40,933 nt of DNA from Muribaculaceae bacterium (lineage in GTDB: Bacteria; Bacteroidota; Bacteroidia; Bacteroidales; Muribaculaceae): assembly GCA_029062005.1 (NCBI GenBank), contig JAIDQZ010000034.1, positions 1 through 40,933 of the forward strand, in the 5' to 3' direction. The position numbers were made by a program, and so were the translations under genes. Positions 8,269-18,007 of this stretch are shown piece after piece (position 1 is the first letter of the stretch; each line of letters opens with the position of its first letter). The notes below the pieces were generated by a model. It saw nothing but the letters and a program-made list of their open reading frames with translations, searched no databases and was not told the origin of the DNA.

Positions 8269-9264
8269 TCAGGGCACCTGCACCTTATCAAGAATGCTTG
8301 AAATAATCTCGTCGGCAGAAATATTGTTTGCTTCAGCCTCATAAGTCAGTCCGATACGATGACGCATGACGTCGTGGCATACGGCACGCACATCCTCTGG
8401 AATGACATATCCCCTGCCCTGAAGGAAAGCATATGCACGAGAAGCCAAGGCAAGAGAAATAGAAGCACGAGGCGAAGCTCCATATGCGATTATTCCGTCA
8501 AGATCCTTGAGCCCAGCAGCCTCCGGATTTCGAGTGGCAAAGACTATATCAACGATATAATTCTCAATTTTCTCATCTATGTAGATCTCACGCACGAGTT
8601 TCTGGATTTCAAGCACATCCTGAGTAGATACCATAGCCCTAACATCGTCAAGCACACCACGAATATTCTGGCGAATGATCAGCTTTTCTTCCTGCTTGGT
8701 TGGATAACCAATGATAACCTTGAGCAGGAAACGGTCAGTCTGAGCCTCCGGAAGAGGATAAGTGCCTTCCTGTTCGATTGGATTCTGAGTCGCCATTACA
8801 AGGAACGGACGGTCAAGAGGAAAAGTCTGTTCACCAATTGTCACCTGACGCTCCTGCATTGCTTCAAGAAGAGCACTCTGGACTTTTGCAGGGGCACGGT
8901 TGATTTCGTCGGCAAGAACGAAATTTGCAAAAATAGGACCCTTCTTAACTTCAAACTGTTCTTTCTTGACGCTGTAGATCAGCGTTCCGATAACGTCAGC
9001 AGGAAGAAGATCAGGAGTAAACTGAATACGTGAATATTTTGCATCCACAATATTTGCAAGGGTCTTTATTGCAAGAGTCTTTGCCAGACCCGGCACACCT
9101 TCAAGCAAAACGTGCCCGTTGCAAAGGAGTGCAATCAACAGGGAATCAACAAGATGCTTCTGTCCTACGATACGCTGGTCCATACCATTGCGTATCATAC
9201 TGAGAAAATTGCTGTGGGCTGCGATGCGATCATTTAGTTCGCGAATATTAACTGTCTGTTCCAT
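8269..9264 (-). CDS. MoxR-family AAA+ ATPase
   Basis: A 331-residue AAA+ ATPase of the MoxR type. Walker A is GVPGLAKT at residues 56-63 and Walker B ends in D119-E120 (VLADEINRAPAK). A sensor motif (ATQNPIEQEGTYPLPEAQ) and the C-terminal lid follow. It is the first gene of the Bat operon, with a candidate promoter about 90 bp upstream. MoxR ATPases act as chaperones that load or remodel VWA-domain proteins, which fits the DUF58, BatA and BatB genes that follow. All ATPase residues look intact. Confidence 0.95.
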   Translation of the reverse strand: MEQTVNIRELNDRIAAHSNFLSMIRNGMDQRIVGQKHLVDSLLIALLCNGHVLLEGVPGLAKTLAIKTLANIVDAKYSRIQFTPDLLPADVIGTLIYSVKKEQFEVKKGPIFANFVLADEINRAPAKVQSALLEAMQERQVTIGEQTFPLDRPFLVMATQNPIEQEGTYPLPEAQTDRFLLKVIIGYPTKQEEKLIIRQNIRGVLDDVRAMVSTQDVLEIQKLVREIYIDEKIENYIVDIVFATRNPEAAGLKDLDGIIAYGASPRASISLALASRAYAFLQGRGYVIPEDVRAVCHDVMRHRIGLTYEAEANNISADEIISSILDKVQVP

Positions 9265-9352
9265 AGGGGCTTCAGTGGTTTTCAGTATAAAATTTATTAT
9301 TGAAATCCGGATTATTGTGACGCTCCGGAAATAATGATTAATAAATCGGTTG

Positions 9353-9387
9353 CAAATTTAACACTTTAGTTTTGTAATAGGAGCAAA
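9353..9387 (-). promoter_or_regulatory. Candidate promoter of the Bat operon
   Basis: On the minus strand TAAATTTG (9353-9360) matches the Bacteroidetes -7 element. The nearest upstream TTTG is at 9384-9387, 23 nt away, which is a little long. It lies about 90 bp before the moxR start. No competing gene lies between. Confidence 0.45.
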
Positions 9388-9434
9388 ATTACTGTTAAAT
9401 AATACAAATTCAAGTTGAGATGAGTTAACAAGCC

Positions 9435-9457
9435 GGGACGCACACAGAGCGCGTCCC
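9435..9457. terminator. GC-rich hairpin after thiL
   Basis: GGGACGC (9435-9441) pairs with GCGTCCC (9451-9457) around a 9-nt loop, about 40 nt past the thiL stop on the minus strand. There is no T-run on either side, so it may stop transcription weakly or stabilise the 3' end. Confidence 0.4.
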
Positions 9458-9495
9458 AAGAATATTATCAAAAATCAAGTGAATCCGTGCTGCAA

Positions 9496-10530
9496 TCATT
9501 CAGGATTAGGACTAAAAGCATTCCAGCCCTGAGCCTTCAGAGGAAATTCCTGACCGTCCCGGGTAATCATCGCACAACCGAGTTCGGGAGCAGTAATATA
9601 ACCAATCATCCTTACACCTTTAATATTTTCAATGCGGTCATGCTCAGTAAGTGGTACGGTGAACAGAAGTTCGTAGTCTTCGCCTCCATTCATGGCAGCC
9701 GTGACAAGATTCATGTTTAATTCTTCCGCCATAAGAGCTGTCTGATAGTCTATAGGAATCTTATCCTCATAAACCCGGCAACCGGTATTTGATTTCGTAC
9801 AAATATGCAAAAGTTCAGAAGACAATCCGTCGCTCACATCCATCATAGAGGTAGGTTCAATACCCTCTTTACGGAGCGCTTCAATAATATCTCTCCGTGC
9901 TTCAGGTTTAAGCTGACGCTCAAGAATATATTCCTTCCCTGAAAAATCCGGTTGAAAATCCTTGCCTGCAGACGCACTGACACGGTTTTCTCTCTCAAGA
10001 AGCTGCAAACCCATGAAAGCAGCCCCTAAATCACCGGAGACACAAATCAGGTCGGTAGGCTTGGCACCGTCACGACGGATCGCCTTACCTTTCTCGCACT
10101 CTCCTATGCAAGTGATGCTGATTACGAGACCCGTCACAGAAGCGGAAGTATCACCCCCGACAAGATCCACTCCATACATATCGCATGCAGTACGGATCCC
10201 ATCGTAAAGAGCGTCTATGTGCTCTACAGTAAATCTACTTGAAACTCCAAGAGATACAGTGATCTGACGAGGTGTGCCTCCCATTGCATATATATCACTG
10301 AAATTCACAATAGCTGACTTATATCCGAGATGTTTCAATGGAACATATCTGAGATCAAAATGTATTCCTTCGAGAAGAAGGTCGGTAGTCACAAGCACAT
10401 CTTTTTCTGCGAAATTGAGAATGGCAGCGTCATCGCCGACTCCGTAAACGGAAGACTCGTTTCTCAACGGGAAATTCTTTGTAATACGGTCAATAAGACC
10501 AAACTCACCTAAATCTGATATCTCTGCCAT
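9496..10530 (-). CDS. thiL: Thiamine-monophosphate kinase
   Basis: ThiL phosphorylates thiamine monophosphate to the active cofactor thiamine diphosphate, in the cytosol. The 344-residue product has the family N-terminus GVGDDAAIL (about residues 30-38, with D33 and D34 for metal), a VGGDTSAS motif in the middle and MDVSDGLSSEL in the C-terminal half, all typical of the PurM/ThiL fold. Start is the ATG at 10530. It follows punA by 115 nt of AT-rich spacer rich in TGATCA. No thiamine riboswitch is seen upstream. Confidence 0.93.
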   Translation of the reverse strand: MAEISDLGEFGLIDRITKNFPLRNESSVYGVGDDAAILNFAEKDVLVTTDLLLEGIHFDLRYVPLKHLGYKSAIVNFSDIYAMGGTPRQITVSLGVSSRFTVEHIDALYDGIRTACDMYGVDLVGGDTSASVTGLVISITCIGECEKGKAIRRDGAKPTDLICVSGDLGAAFMGLQLLERENRVSASAGKDFQPDFSGKEYILERQLKPEARRDIIEALRKEGIEPTSMMDVSDGLSSELLHICTKSNTGCRVYEDKIPIDYQTALMAEELNMNLVTAAMNGGEDYELLFTVPLTEHDRIENIKGVRMIGYITAPELGCAMITRDGQEFPLKAQGWNAFSPNPE

Positions 10531-10543
10531 AACAGTTATTCAA

Positions 10544-10620
10544 TGATCAATTATTAACGATCAAAGATAAGTATTTTGATTTGTGATCATTTTTGACTTA
10601 TAATCAATTTTTAATGATCA
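10544..10620. repeat. Cluster of TGATCA palindromes between punA and thiL
   Basis: TGATCA occurs at 10544-10549, 10584-10589 and 10615-10620, with a CGATCA variant at 10558-10563. All are in the 115-bp spacer. They may be protein sites or simple decay of an AT-rich spacer. No hairpin with a T-run is evident. Confidence 0.4.
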
Positions 10621-10645
10621 GATTTTTAATAAAAAATTACCACAA

Positions 10646-11470
10646 TCACAGTCGACGGAGCATTTCTGTGATAAGCTTCACCATTACCGGAGAAGCTTTT
10701 TCTGCCGCCTGCTGAACTTCCTCATGGGTCGGAACATAGTCTATGTCCTTTCCACCAAGATCAGTGATGACAGAAAGACCAAATACGTCCATACCGGCAT
10801 GATTTGCCACAATCACCTCAGGGACTGTCGACATTCCTACAGCATCACCACCGATGATGCGGAAATATTCATACTCGGCAGGGGTCTCAAAAGTTGGTCC
10901 TGTGGTGCCGACATACACACCGTGCATAAGCCGAAGACCTTCTGCATCTGCAATCTCATCGGCATACTTAACGAGATGTTTCTTATAAGCCTCGGTCATA
11001 GCCGGGAAACGGGTGCCGAGCTCCTCAAAGTTTTTGCCTCGCAGCGGATTTTCGGGGAAAAGATTGATATGGTCTGTAATGACCATAACGTCACCTACAC
11101 GAAATTCCTTATTCATACCGCCTGCAGCATTGCTGACAAAAAGAGTCTTCACTCCAAGATCCTTCATGACACGGACAGGAAAGGTGACCTGCTTCATGTC
11201 ATAACCTTCATAATAATGGAACCGACCTTTCATCGCCATTATATATTTTCCTCCGAGATTACCAAAAATAAGTTTTCCAGCATGTCCGGCAACTGTAGAG
11301 ACCGGGAAATTAGGAATGTCCTTATAGTCAATCTCCGCTTTTACCTCCATGTTGTCAGCGAGATTTCCAAGACCTGAACCAAGTATGACAGCCACTTCGG
11401 GCAATTCAGAAACTTTTGTACGAATAAAAGAAGAGGTTTCTTTGATTTTTTCCAACATTGTTTTTTCCAT
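10646..11470 (-). CDS. punA: Purine nucleoside phosphorylase
   Basis: This enzyme cleaves purine nucleosides with phosphate to a free base and (deoxy)ribose-1-phosphate, in salvage. The ATG at 11470 gives 274 residues, the usual length of trimeric PNP; the longer frame to 11527 would add 19 unconserved residues. Visible motifs are the phosphate loop GSGLG (31-35), AGHAG (61-65), KGRFHYYEGY (81-90), SNAAGGMN (113-120) and the base-binding region TFETPAEYEYFR, then MSTVPEVIVANH. It sits between lpxK and thiL. Its leader contains AACCTCAAA, shared with another leader in this window. Confidence 0.94.
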   Translation of the reverse strand: MEKTMLEKIKETSSFIRTKVSELPEVAVILGSGLGNLADNMEVKAEIDYKDIPNFPVSTVAGHAGKLIFGNLGGKYIMAMKGRFHYYEGYDMKQVTFPVRVMKDLGVKTLFVSNAAGGMNKEFRVGDVMVITDHINLFPENPLRGKNFEELGTRFPAMTEAYKKHLVKYADEIADAEGLRLMHGVYVGTTGPTFETPAEYEYFRIIGGDAVGMSTVPEVIVANHAGMDVFGLSVITDLGGKDIDYVPTHEEVQQAAEKASPVMVKLITEMLRRL

Positions 11471-11632
11471 CGTAATTAATTTTTGAGGTTCGATCCGTTC
11501 CGAGAGATCCGGGGATAGCCTATCCAAAGCATATATCAGTTTCCGAAAATTTTCTCAAATAACAGCAGCTGAAGATGTCGGCATACCGGAATCTATGCAT
11601 TATAAGATTAACATACACCAAAGGGAGATTGT

Positions 11633-12715
11633 TTACCGTGCAATAGCCTGAAGCAGGTCAGGAACAAAGTCATAGCCGAAATTTGTCTCAAGCATCTTCA
11701 CCCCGATCGGGATGTAGAATATGTGTGACATCAATTCATGAGGAAAATATGGATTATGGCTTATACGCATAGCATCCTTCTCCGTAGTAATTATATACTT
11801 ACGGGTTCCTGACGCAGCATTGAACTTAGTCAGTATCTCATTTAGGTCAGACTTCTTGAAATCGTGATGATCCGGAAAATGAAGCACCCGCTTCTTAAAA
11901 GGATACTGCCTGAAATGATTGACAAAAGGGCGCGGATTGGCAATACCGGTCAAAAGCAATACTGTATCATCCGCGGTTATTTCGTCGATAAGCACACGCT
12001 TCGTGCATTCATCAGGGAATACAGGTATGAGACCACCGTAATCAAATGCAGAAAAATAAAGCTTTTGATAAGGCATGAGATTCAGATGCTTTGAGACGAT
12101 GCGCATATCAAGTGCGGATACGGAGGAAGGACACTTAGTAGTGATCACCATATCAGCCCTGTCTATAGCACGTGCACTCTCGCGGAGTCTACCCAACGGC
12201 AGAATATTGTCAGCATATACAGGTCGAGAATAATCCATCAACATGATGTTGACTTTAGGCTTGATATATCGATGCTGAAAAGAATCATCAAGCACTATGA
12301 GGTCAAGATCAGGAAACTGCTTTATAAGCTCTTTCACACCTTTTACACGGCTCTCACAGACAGCTACCTTGACTGTTCCACCAAATTTCTCATAAATCTG
12401 CAACGGCTCGTCGCCAATACTGTCAGGGGTACTTTTGGCGGAAGCAATCAAAAAACCTCTGGTTTTTCGTTTATATCCACGGCTTAAAACCGCAATATTT
12501 CTTCTATATCTCAGACATTCGAGAATATACTCCACGTGGGGAGTTTTTCCTGTACCTCCCACCGTAATATTCCCGACACCTACAACCGGCACACCGAATG
12601 AAACCTCCTTAAAGATTCCCCAGTCAAAGAACTTATTTCGCACGTAGACACCGAAGCCATAAAGCCATGACAACGGGGTCAATACATACTTGAGATATTT
12701 TTCAAGCTTGGTCAT
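11633..12715 (-). CDS. lpxK: Tetraacyldisaccharide 4'-kinase (lipid A synthesis)
   Basis: LpxK phosphorylates the 4' position of the lipid A disaccharide at the inner membrane. The 360-residue protein opens with a short hydrophobic N-terminal region and has the P-loop GGTGKTP at about 53-59, followed by LSRGYKRKTRG and the DSFQHR motif at about 143-148 typical of the family. It ends in an FPDHHDF and TTEKDAMR region, also characteristic. It lies 43 nt after sppA. It supports a lipid A-bearing outer membrane. Confidence 0.95.
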   Translation of the reverse strand: MTKLEKYLKYVLTPLSWLYGFGVYVRNKFFDWGIFKEVSFGVPVVGVGNITVGGTGKTPHVEYILECLRYRRNIAVLSRGYKRKTRGFLIASAKSTPDSIGDEPLQIYEKFGGTVKVAVCESRVKGVKELIKQFPDLDLIVLDDSFQHRYIKPKVNIMLMDYSRPVYADNILPLGRLRESARAIDRADMVITTKCPSSVSALDMRIVSKHLNLMPYQKLYFSAFDYGGLIPVFPDECTKRVLIDEITADDTVLLLTGIANPRPFVNHFRQYPFKKRVLHFPDHHDFKKSDLNEILTKFNAASGTRKYIITTEKDAMRISHNPYFPHELMSHIFYIPIGVKMLETNFGYDFVPDLLQAIAR

Positions 12716-12758
12716 AGATGTTTACGGTATTAATACTGAAAGGGAGAAAGATGAATTC

Positions 12759-14555
12759 TCAATTAAACCTCACAGCGACAGGAGTCATCAAAGCCTGCCA
12801 AGGCGAACGACGCAAAATACGGGCAGCCTCATATACGAGCATCGACTCAGGATTCTCTCCTGCAATCCTTGAAATCTCCTGATTAAGTTGGTCAAGACCT
12901 TGCGAACGGAGAATGTCCCACACATCCGGCTTATATTTTGGATATACAGCCACGCCATACTTATCAGCCTTCAGTCCTGCTTTAGAAACCGCATAAGCTA
13001 CAGCGTCATCGAGAGAGCCAAGTTCGTCGACAAGACCTAATGACTTAGCCTGAGATGCATCATAAACTCTACCCTCTGCTATCTGACGCACACGCTGCTC
13101 CTTCATCTTCCTTCCTTTCGACACACGCCTCACAAAACGAGAGTATCCATCATTTATATAATCCTGCAGAACTTCAAGCTGCCGAGAATCAGGATCCTGA
13201 AAAAGAGAAATATTTTTACCGGGATTTGTAGAGACTGTCTGTGGAGTGATTCCAAGTTTTTTAACCAATCCTTCTGCCGAAGGGAACAATCCGTAGATAC
13301 CTATTGATCCTGTGATAGTGAGGGGATCCGCATAGATCTTATCAGCAGTACATGATATCCAGTATCCGCCGGATGCGGCATAATCACCCATCGACACTAC
13401 GAAAGGCTTGCCCTTTGACTTGAAATAGTCAAGTGCCTCGCCAATCTGCTCGCTTCCGAAAACAGAACCACCCGGAGAATTGACACGAAGCACAAGCGCC
13501 TTCACATCATCATCATCGGCAAGTTCTGTAATCTGAGGCACGAGCCTGTAGCAATCAATTCCACTTTTGGAATATTCCCTGATCTCACCGGTGGCATACA
13601 GCACAGCCACCTTATTTTTATTTCCATATTCCTTTCCCCAGTTCGTATTCTCAGCGAGAACCTCCGGGGTGTAATATTTGACGTCCTTCCCTTCCTTCCC
13701 TACCATTCTTCCGACAATGTCATCCATCTGGCGCTCATAAACAAGACGATCTACGAATCCTTGTTTAAGCACCTCGGACGATGGCTTAAACATTATAAAC
13801 TCATCAGCAGCTTTATTCATTGAGTTTGCATCCAACGACTTTCTGCCATCAGCTACAGACTTGCCGATATAGGACCACATATTACCATAGAGGGTATCAA
13901 GCTGCGCACGGGCAGGAGCACTCATGCTATTTGAAATATAAGGTTCGGCAGCTGATTTGAAAGTACCGACTTTCACAAGAGTCATTTTTACTCCTATTTT
14001 GTCAAGAAAATCCTTAAAAAACAAAGTCGTACCGCCTAATCCGGAAATATCGATCACACCGCCCGGATTCAGAAAAAGGCTATCCGCCTGCGACGCCACA
14101 AAATAATCACCCATGGTCATTGCGTCTGCATAAGCATATACTTTTTTCCCAGCCTTTTTGAAATCAGCCACCGCCATACGCACAGCATTTAGAGTAGCAG
14201 GAGACGCCAGAGGATGACCGCACTTGATATACATGGCATCGATATCGTTTGATTCCTTCGCCTCACGAATGCCGTTGACTAAAATATTAAGTGCTGTAGG
14301 GGTATCTTTCGAATCACCGATTGCAAGCGACATAAAGTCGAATTGACCAGGTTCCGGAGTTTCCACGATCGTACCTGAAAGATCAAGCACAACAACTGAC
14401 TTTGAGCTGACTTTAGTGGAATAAGACTCGTCATCACCTCCTATACGGGCAATGATTCCTATAACTACGAAAAAAGCGACCACGCAGAAAAGCACCATAG
14501 CTATCCAAGCGCCGACGAATGAGGACAATAGATTTAGGAAAAATTTCTTTAACAT
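12759..14555 (-). CDS. sppA: Signal peptide peptidase SppA (67K type)
   Basis: SppA degrades signal peptides left in the inner membrane. Started at the ATG at 14555 (MLKKFFLNLLSSF), the product has 598 residues, the long two-domain type. One N-terminal transmembrane helix lies at about 10-36. The catalytic dyad appears intact: Lys200 in GTFKSAAEP and Ser395 in GDYAASGGYW, by analogy with Lys209 and Ser409 of E. coli SppA. The VNSPGG motif precedes the serine. The frame from 14573 would add six residues before the membrane anchor. It lies 72 nt after glmM. Confidence 0.95.
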   Translation of the reverse strand: MLKKFFLNLLSSFVGAWIAMVLFCVVAFFVVIGIIARIGGDDESYSTKVSSKSVVVLDLSGTIVETPEPGQFDFMSLAIGDSKDTPTALNILVNGIREAKESNDIDAMYIKCGHPLASPATLNAVRMAVADFKKAGKKVYAYADAMTMGDYFVASQADSLFLNPGGVIDISGLGGTTLFFKDFLDKIGVKMTLVKVGTFKSAAEPYISNSMSAPARAQLDTLYGNMWSYIGKSVADGRKSLDANSMNKAADEFIMFKPSSEVLKQGFVDRLVYERQMDDIVGRMVGKEGKDVKYYTPEVLAENTNWGKEYGNKNKVAVLYATGEIREYSKSGIDCYRLVPQITELADDDDVKALVLRVNSPGGSVFGSEQIGEALDYFKSKGKPFVVSMGDYAASGGYWISCTADKIYADPLTITGSIGIYGLFPSAEGLVKKLGITPQTVSTNPGKNISLFQDPDSRQLEVLQDYINDGYSRFVRRVSKGRKMKEQRVRQIAEGRVYDASQAKSLGLVDELGSLDDAVAYAVSKAGLKADKYGVAVYPKYKPDVWDILRSQGLDQLNQEISRIAGENPESMLVYEAARILRRSPWQALMTPVAVRFN

Positions 14556-14627
14556 AATTAATTCAATGCACAAAGCATTATAGGGATATGGAATTTAGAA
14601 TCTATAAAATATAATGTTTTGAAACGA

Positions 14628-16010
14628 TCATAGAGATGCTATCACTGATTTTATCTCTTCCGCAAGAGCTTCTGCCTTCTCCATCGTCTCAGCTTCACTG
14701 TAGATTCTGATAATAGGCTCGGTATTTGACTTACGAAGATGTACCCAAGATTCAGGGAAATCAATCTTCACTCCATCGATATCAGTGATCTCACATCCAC
14801 TGAACTTATCCTTTACCGCACTAAGAATGGCATCAACGTCAATATCAGGTGTAAGCTGAATCTTGTTTTTAGCTATCTGATACTGTGGATAAGTCATTTT
14901 AAGTTCGGATACTTTCTTGCCTGAGCGCGCCAGAAGTGTAAGGAACATTGCCACTCCCACAAGCGCATCTCTGCCGTAATGGAGTGCGGGATATATAACA
15001 CCACCATTACCTTCACCTCCGATGACAGCATCTGTAGCCTTCATTTTGGCTACAACGTTGACTTCACCTACTGCTGCTGCATTATATTCGCAACCATGAC
15101 GGCGAGTCACATCGCGAAGAGCACGGGAGCTGCTTAAATTGGAAACCGTAGAGCCGGGAGTATGCGACAGGATATAATCAGCCACTGCCACAAGCGTATA
15201 CTCTTCCACAAACATCTCACCATTTTCCATCACAATTGCAAGTCGATCTACATCGGGATCCACGACAAAACCAACATCAGCCTTGCCGCTCTTCATAAGA
15301 TCTGCAATCTGAGTAAGATTTTCTGGCACCGGCTCGGGAGTATGGGCAAATTTTCCATTAGCCTCACAATTCAATTCTATCACGTTTTTCACGCCAAGCG
15401 ATTTCAGCAGCTTAGGAATTATGATTCCACCTACGGAATTCACAGCATCAACTGCGACAGTAAAGTCAGCCTGAGCTATCGCATGCAAATCAACAAGATC
15501 TAACCGTCTAACCATTTCAATATGACGGTCGCCCCATGTATTATTGACATATTCAGAACCCAAGTCCATGACATCGGCAAACGTAAAATCCTCTTCTTCA
15601 GCGATTCTGATAACTTCTTTGCCAGCATCATCGGAAAGGAACTCTCCGTTTCTGTCAAGAAGCTTAAGGGCATTCCACTGAATAGGATTATGACTTGCCG
15701 TAATTATCACACCACCGTCGGCACCCTCTCCAGTGACGGCAAGTTCAGTAGTTGGTGTTGTGGCAAGTCCGATATTTATTACATCGAAACCCATCGCCAT
15801 CAGAGTGCCTACGACAAGATGCGACACCATTGATCCGGATATACGGGCATCTCTGCCGACAACTATCTTGCCGGCGGATCCGCCATTGGTTTCCTTTATA
15901 TACCGCGCATACGCAGCCGTAAACTTAACTATATCGACACCTCCAAGACCTTCACCGCTCCTACCGCCGATAGTGCCGCGGATACCTGAGATAGACTTAA
16001 TAAGACTCAT
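14628..16010 (-). CDS. glmM: Phosphoglucosamine mutase
   Basis: GlmM interconverts glucosamine-6-phosphate and glucosamine-1-phosphate, on the route to UDP-GlcNAc for peptidoglycan and lipid A. The 460-residue protein carries all family landmarks: phosphoserine S106 in TASHNP, metal loop D251-P-D253-V-D255-R, sugar loop GEGNGG, and the phosphate-binding RKSNTEP near the C-terminus. Phosphomannomutase/phosphoglucomutase is the alternative within this superfamily; the neighbourhood (lpxK, sppA, DUF4827-like lipoprotein) favours GlmM, but substrate choice cannot be read from sequence alone. Confidence 0.85.
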   Translation of the reverse strand: MSLIKSISGIRGTIGGRSGEGLGGVDIVKFTAAYARYIKETNGGSAGKIVVGRDARISGSMVSHLVVGTLMAMGFDVINIGLATTPTTELAVTGEGADGGVIITASHNPIQWNALKLLDRNGEFLSDDAGKEVIRIAEEEDFTFADVMDLGSEYVNNTWGDRHIEMVRRLDLVDLHAIAQADFTVAVDAVNSVGGIIIPKLLKSLGVKNVIELNCEANGKFAHTPEPVPENLTQIADLMKSGKADVGFVVDPDVDRLAIVMENGEMFVEEYTLVAVADYILSHTPGSTVSNLSSSRALRDVTRRHGCEYNAAAVGEVNVVAKMKATDAVIGGEGNGGVIYPALHYGRDALVGVAMFLTLLARSGKKVSELKMTYPQYQIAKNKIQLTPDIDVDAILSAVKDKFSGCEITDIDGVKIDFPESWVHLRKSNTEPIIRIYSEAETMEKAEALAEEIKSVIASL

Positions 16011-16118
16011 TTAAACTTATGATGAATTTGTATTATTAACTATAGAAGCTATTAACTTATTCCGAATTCAAAAATTGACAAGAAGCGTCAAACCCGAAAA
16101 CCTGCATCGATATTCCCA

Positions 16119-16712
16119 TCAATACTCCGCCTTGAAGTAGCGGACATTGACAAGATACGGAATACAAGTTGTATTTTCCGACTGGAAGCCATAATAAGAC
16201 TTTAGAAGGATGTTTACCTCTGAATTGTAGCCAAGATAGCTCACCGGCAACTGAATGCCGGAGCCAAAATCATTAGACACATTAACCCTATAATTATTGA
16301 ACAGGAAATAAGTATTGCCAATCGTATTCAACAGATCGTCCTGATTACTTGCCTCCGGCTCCACATCAAGAGTGTCACTCTTATACATTGTATCAATGTT
16401 ATAGCGGGTAAACGTGAAATATACCTGATCCCCTGTCTCAGGAATGTCGCGCTCCCCTCTTCTGTCACACTTCACAACCTGCATGTAAACATATCCGTCA
16501 TCGTCCATCCTATAAAAAGGGGCATCCGACCCTTCTTCAAACACACTGTCGGAAGGAATTACATTGCAAACCGTTTGCTGGGCAAGAAACCAATTGCTCA
16601 CCTTCTGTTCATTCTTCAGAAGATCCGAATAACTTTGAGTCTTGCTGCACGATGATAATGCAAATACCATCAGAAGCATTATAGCGAAAGTGTCTCTAAC
16701 TTTAAAATTCAT
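16119..16712 (-). CDS. DUF4827-like lipoprotein
   Basis: A 197-residue protein with a lipoprotein signal peptide: hydrophobic stretch then ALSSC, with the lipid-bearing Cys at about residue 22. The start is the ATG at 16712; the extra two residues of the longer frame begin with TTG. The mature part contains a GDQVYFTFTRYNIDT segment and is beta-rich. It resembles DUF4827 proteins, which I recall next to glmM in Bacteroides. It lies 39 nt after the nrnA-like gene and 108 nt before glmM. Function unknown; a location in the outer or inner membrane leaflet is predicted. Confidence 0.8.
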   Translation of the reverse strand: MNFKVRDTFAIMLLMVFALSSCSKTQSYSDLLKNEQKVSNWFLAQQTVCNVIPSDSVFEEGSDAPFYRMDDDGYVYMQVVKCDRRGERDIPETGDQVYFTFTRYNIDTMYKSDTLDVEPEASNQDDLLNTIGNTYFLFNNYRVNVSNDFGSGIQLPVSYLGYNSEVNILLKSYYGFQSENTTCIPYLVNVRYFKAEY

Positions 16713-16757
16713 ATACAATATGGGTTAAATATTTTGGAAATAATATTGTTGATATTT

Positions 16758-17819
16758 TTATGATCGGATATCGAAGAAGTCAAGTTTTTCAGTTCTGCCT
16801 TTCAGATAATGAGAATATTCCGGAAAAGAATTCACAAGGGTTTTACGGCAATCTTCAAGAGATCCATGATACTCAGCACCTGCAGCCATGACATGTCCAC
16901 CTCCACCGAATAGTTCCTTGCACATCAAATTTACAGGGAAATCCATAACACTTCTGGCTGACACCTTAATACAGTCTGAATCCTCACGCAGAAAAAAGCT
17001 GAATGTGATTCCCCTGATCTCCGTAGGACGGTTGACAAGTCCTTCCGTATCTCCCTTTTCATAATGAAAACGTTCGCATTCAGCCTGATCCAGGCAAATG
17101 ACGGAGGCATGATACTCAGGGAAAATCTCAATTTTTTGAGACAGGGCATAAGCCTCAAGCATCATCGATCCGAAACTTTTCTCCATTAAAGCAAGACGCA
17201 CGATACGATTCTTATCACATCCTTTTTCAAGAAGCCGCTGAAGAATCTCATAAATATCGGGGCTCTTGCAATTGACAGTGAAGTTCTTTGTATCCGTAAT
17301 CATGCCCGTCAGGATACATGTAGCGGCATCCTCGCTCATTTCCGTATACAGTCCAAGATCAGCCAAGATACGGAAAGAGAGCTCGCATGTGCTTGACATG
17401 TCAGGGAAGGAGAAAGTGAGATCAGCAAACTGAGACGGCTCGACATGATGATCTATCAGAACCTTAGGACATTCGCTCATATCAAGCAACGACTGCATTC
17501 TGTCAAGTCTTGAAGGCTGATTGAAGTCGCAACAGATCACAAGATCTGCATCACGGAACAATTTCTCACAGTATTCTTCATGACGCGTAAATACTGCCAT
17601 TCTGTCAAATCCCGGAAGAAAGGAAAGTGAACGCGGAGCATTGTCAGGAATCACGACAGCCACTGATTTGCCTATTCCCTCCAACACATGCATCCATCCA
17701 AGAGTGCTTCCAACAGCATCTCCGTCGGGACGCACATGACATGTGAGCACAACGGATGAAACTCCGTCCAGAAGTTTCTCAAGCTTATCGACCTTCCGTG
17801 TATCTAAAACTTTATTCAT
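16758..17819 (-). CDS. DHH-family phosphoesterase (NrnA-like)
   Basis: Member of the DHH/DHHA1 superfamily, which includes NrnA nanoRNases, pAp phosphatases and c-di-nucleotide-degrading enzymes. From the ATG at 17819 it has 353 residues. Metal ligands are visible: H28, D32, D34 (CHVRPDGDA), D98 (CCDFN) and D123-H124-H125. The C-terminal DHHA1 domain ends with the GGGGHVMAAGAEY substrate motif. There is no membrane segment or GGDEF/PAS, so it is not a GdpP type. It is the first gene of the minus-strand run leading to glmM. Whether it acts on nanoRNA, pAp or pApA is undecided. Confidence 0.9.
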   Translation of the reverse strand: MNKVLDTRKVDKLEKLLDGVSSVVLTCHVRPDGDAVGSTLGWMHVLEGIGKSVAVVIPDNAPRSLSFLPGFDRMAVFTRHEEYCEKLFRDADLVICCDFNQPSRLDRMQSLLDMSECPKVLIDHHVEPSQFADLTFSFPDMSSTCELSFRILADLGLYTEMSEDAATCILTGMITDTKNFTVNCKSPDIYEILQRLLEKGCDKNRIVRLALMEKSFGSMMLEAYALSQKIEIFPEYHASVICLDQAECERFHYEKGDTEGLVNRPTEIRGITFSFFLREDSDCIKVSARSVMDFPVNLMCKELFGGGGHVMAAGAEYHGSLEDCRKTLVNSFPEYSHYLKGRTEKLDFFDIRS

Positions 17820-17947
17820 TAATATACAATAATTTGACACAAGCCTATCGACTTAATAAAAGCCATATATCAGACCTATGACCAGGAAAATATTCTTAAT
17901 TGAATTATTTCAAAAGGCAAAGATAGCAAATTTTACCGAATTTTTTG

Positions 17948-17955
17948 TAATTTTG
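17948..17955 (+). promoter_or_regulatory. Candidate -7 element for mazG-topB
   Basis: TAATTTTG fits the Bacteroidetes TAnnTTTG element, 52 bp before the mazG ATG. No clean TTTG is found at -33. In the same divergent spacer the minus strand has TATCTTTG (17918-17925), a possible -7 element for the nrnA-like gene. Confidence 0.45.
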
Positions 17956-18007
17956 CAGTATAAATCTTCATCCCGAAAGGTGGGAATAATCAAAATACTT
18001 AAAGTGT

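Noticed and set aside
8359..9033. 224-residue + strand frame
   Set aside because: Opposite-strand shadow of moxR, with no domain and no promoter.
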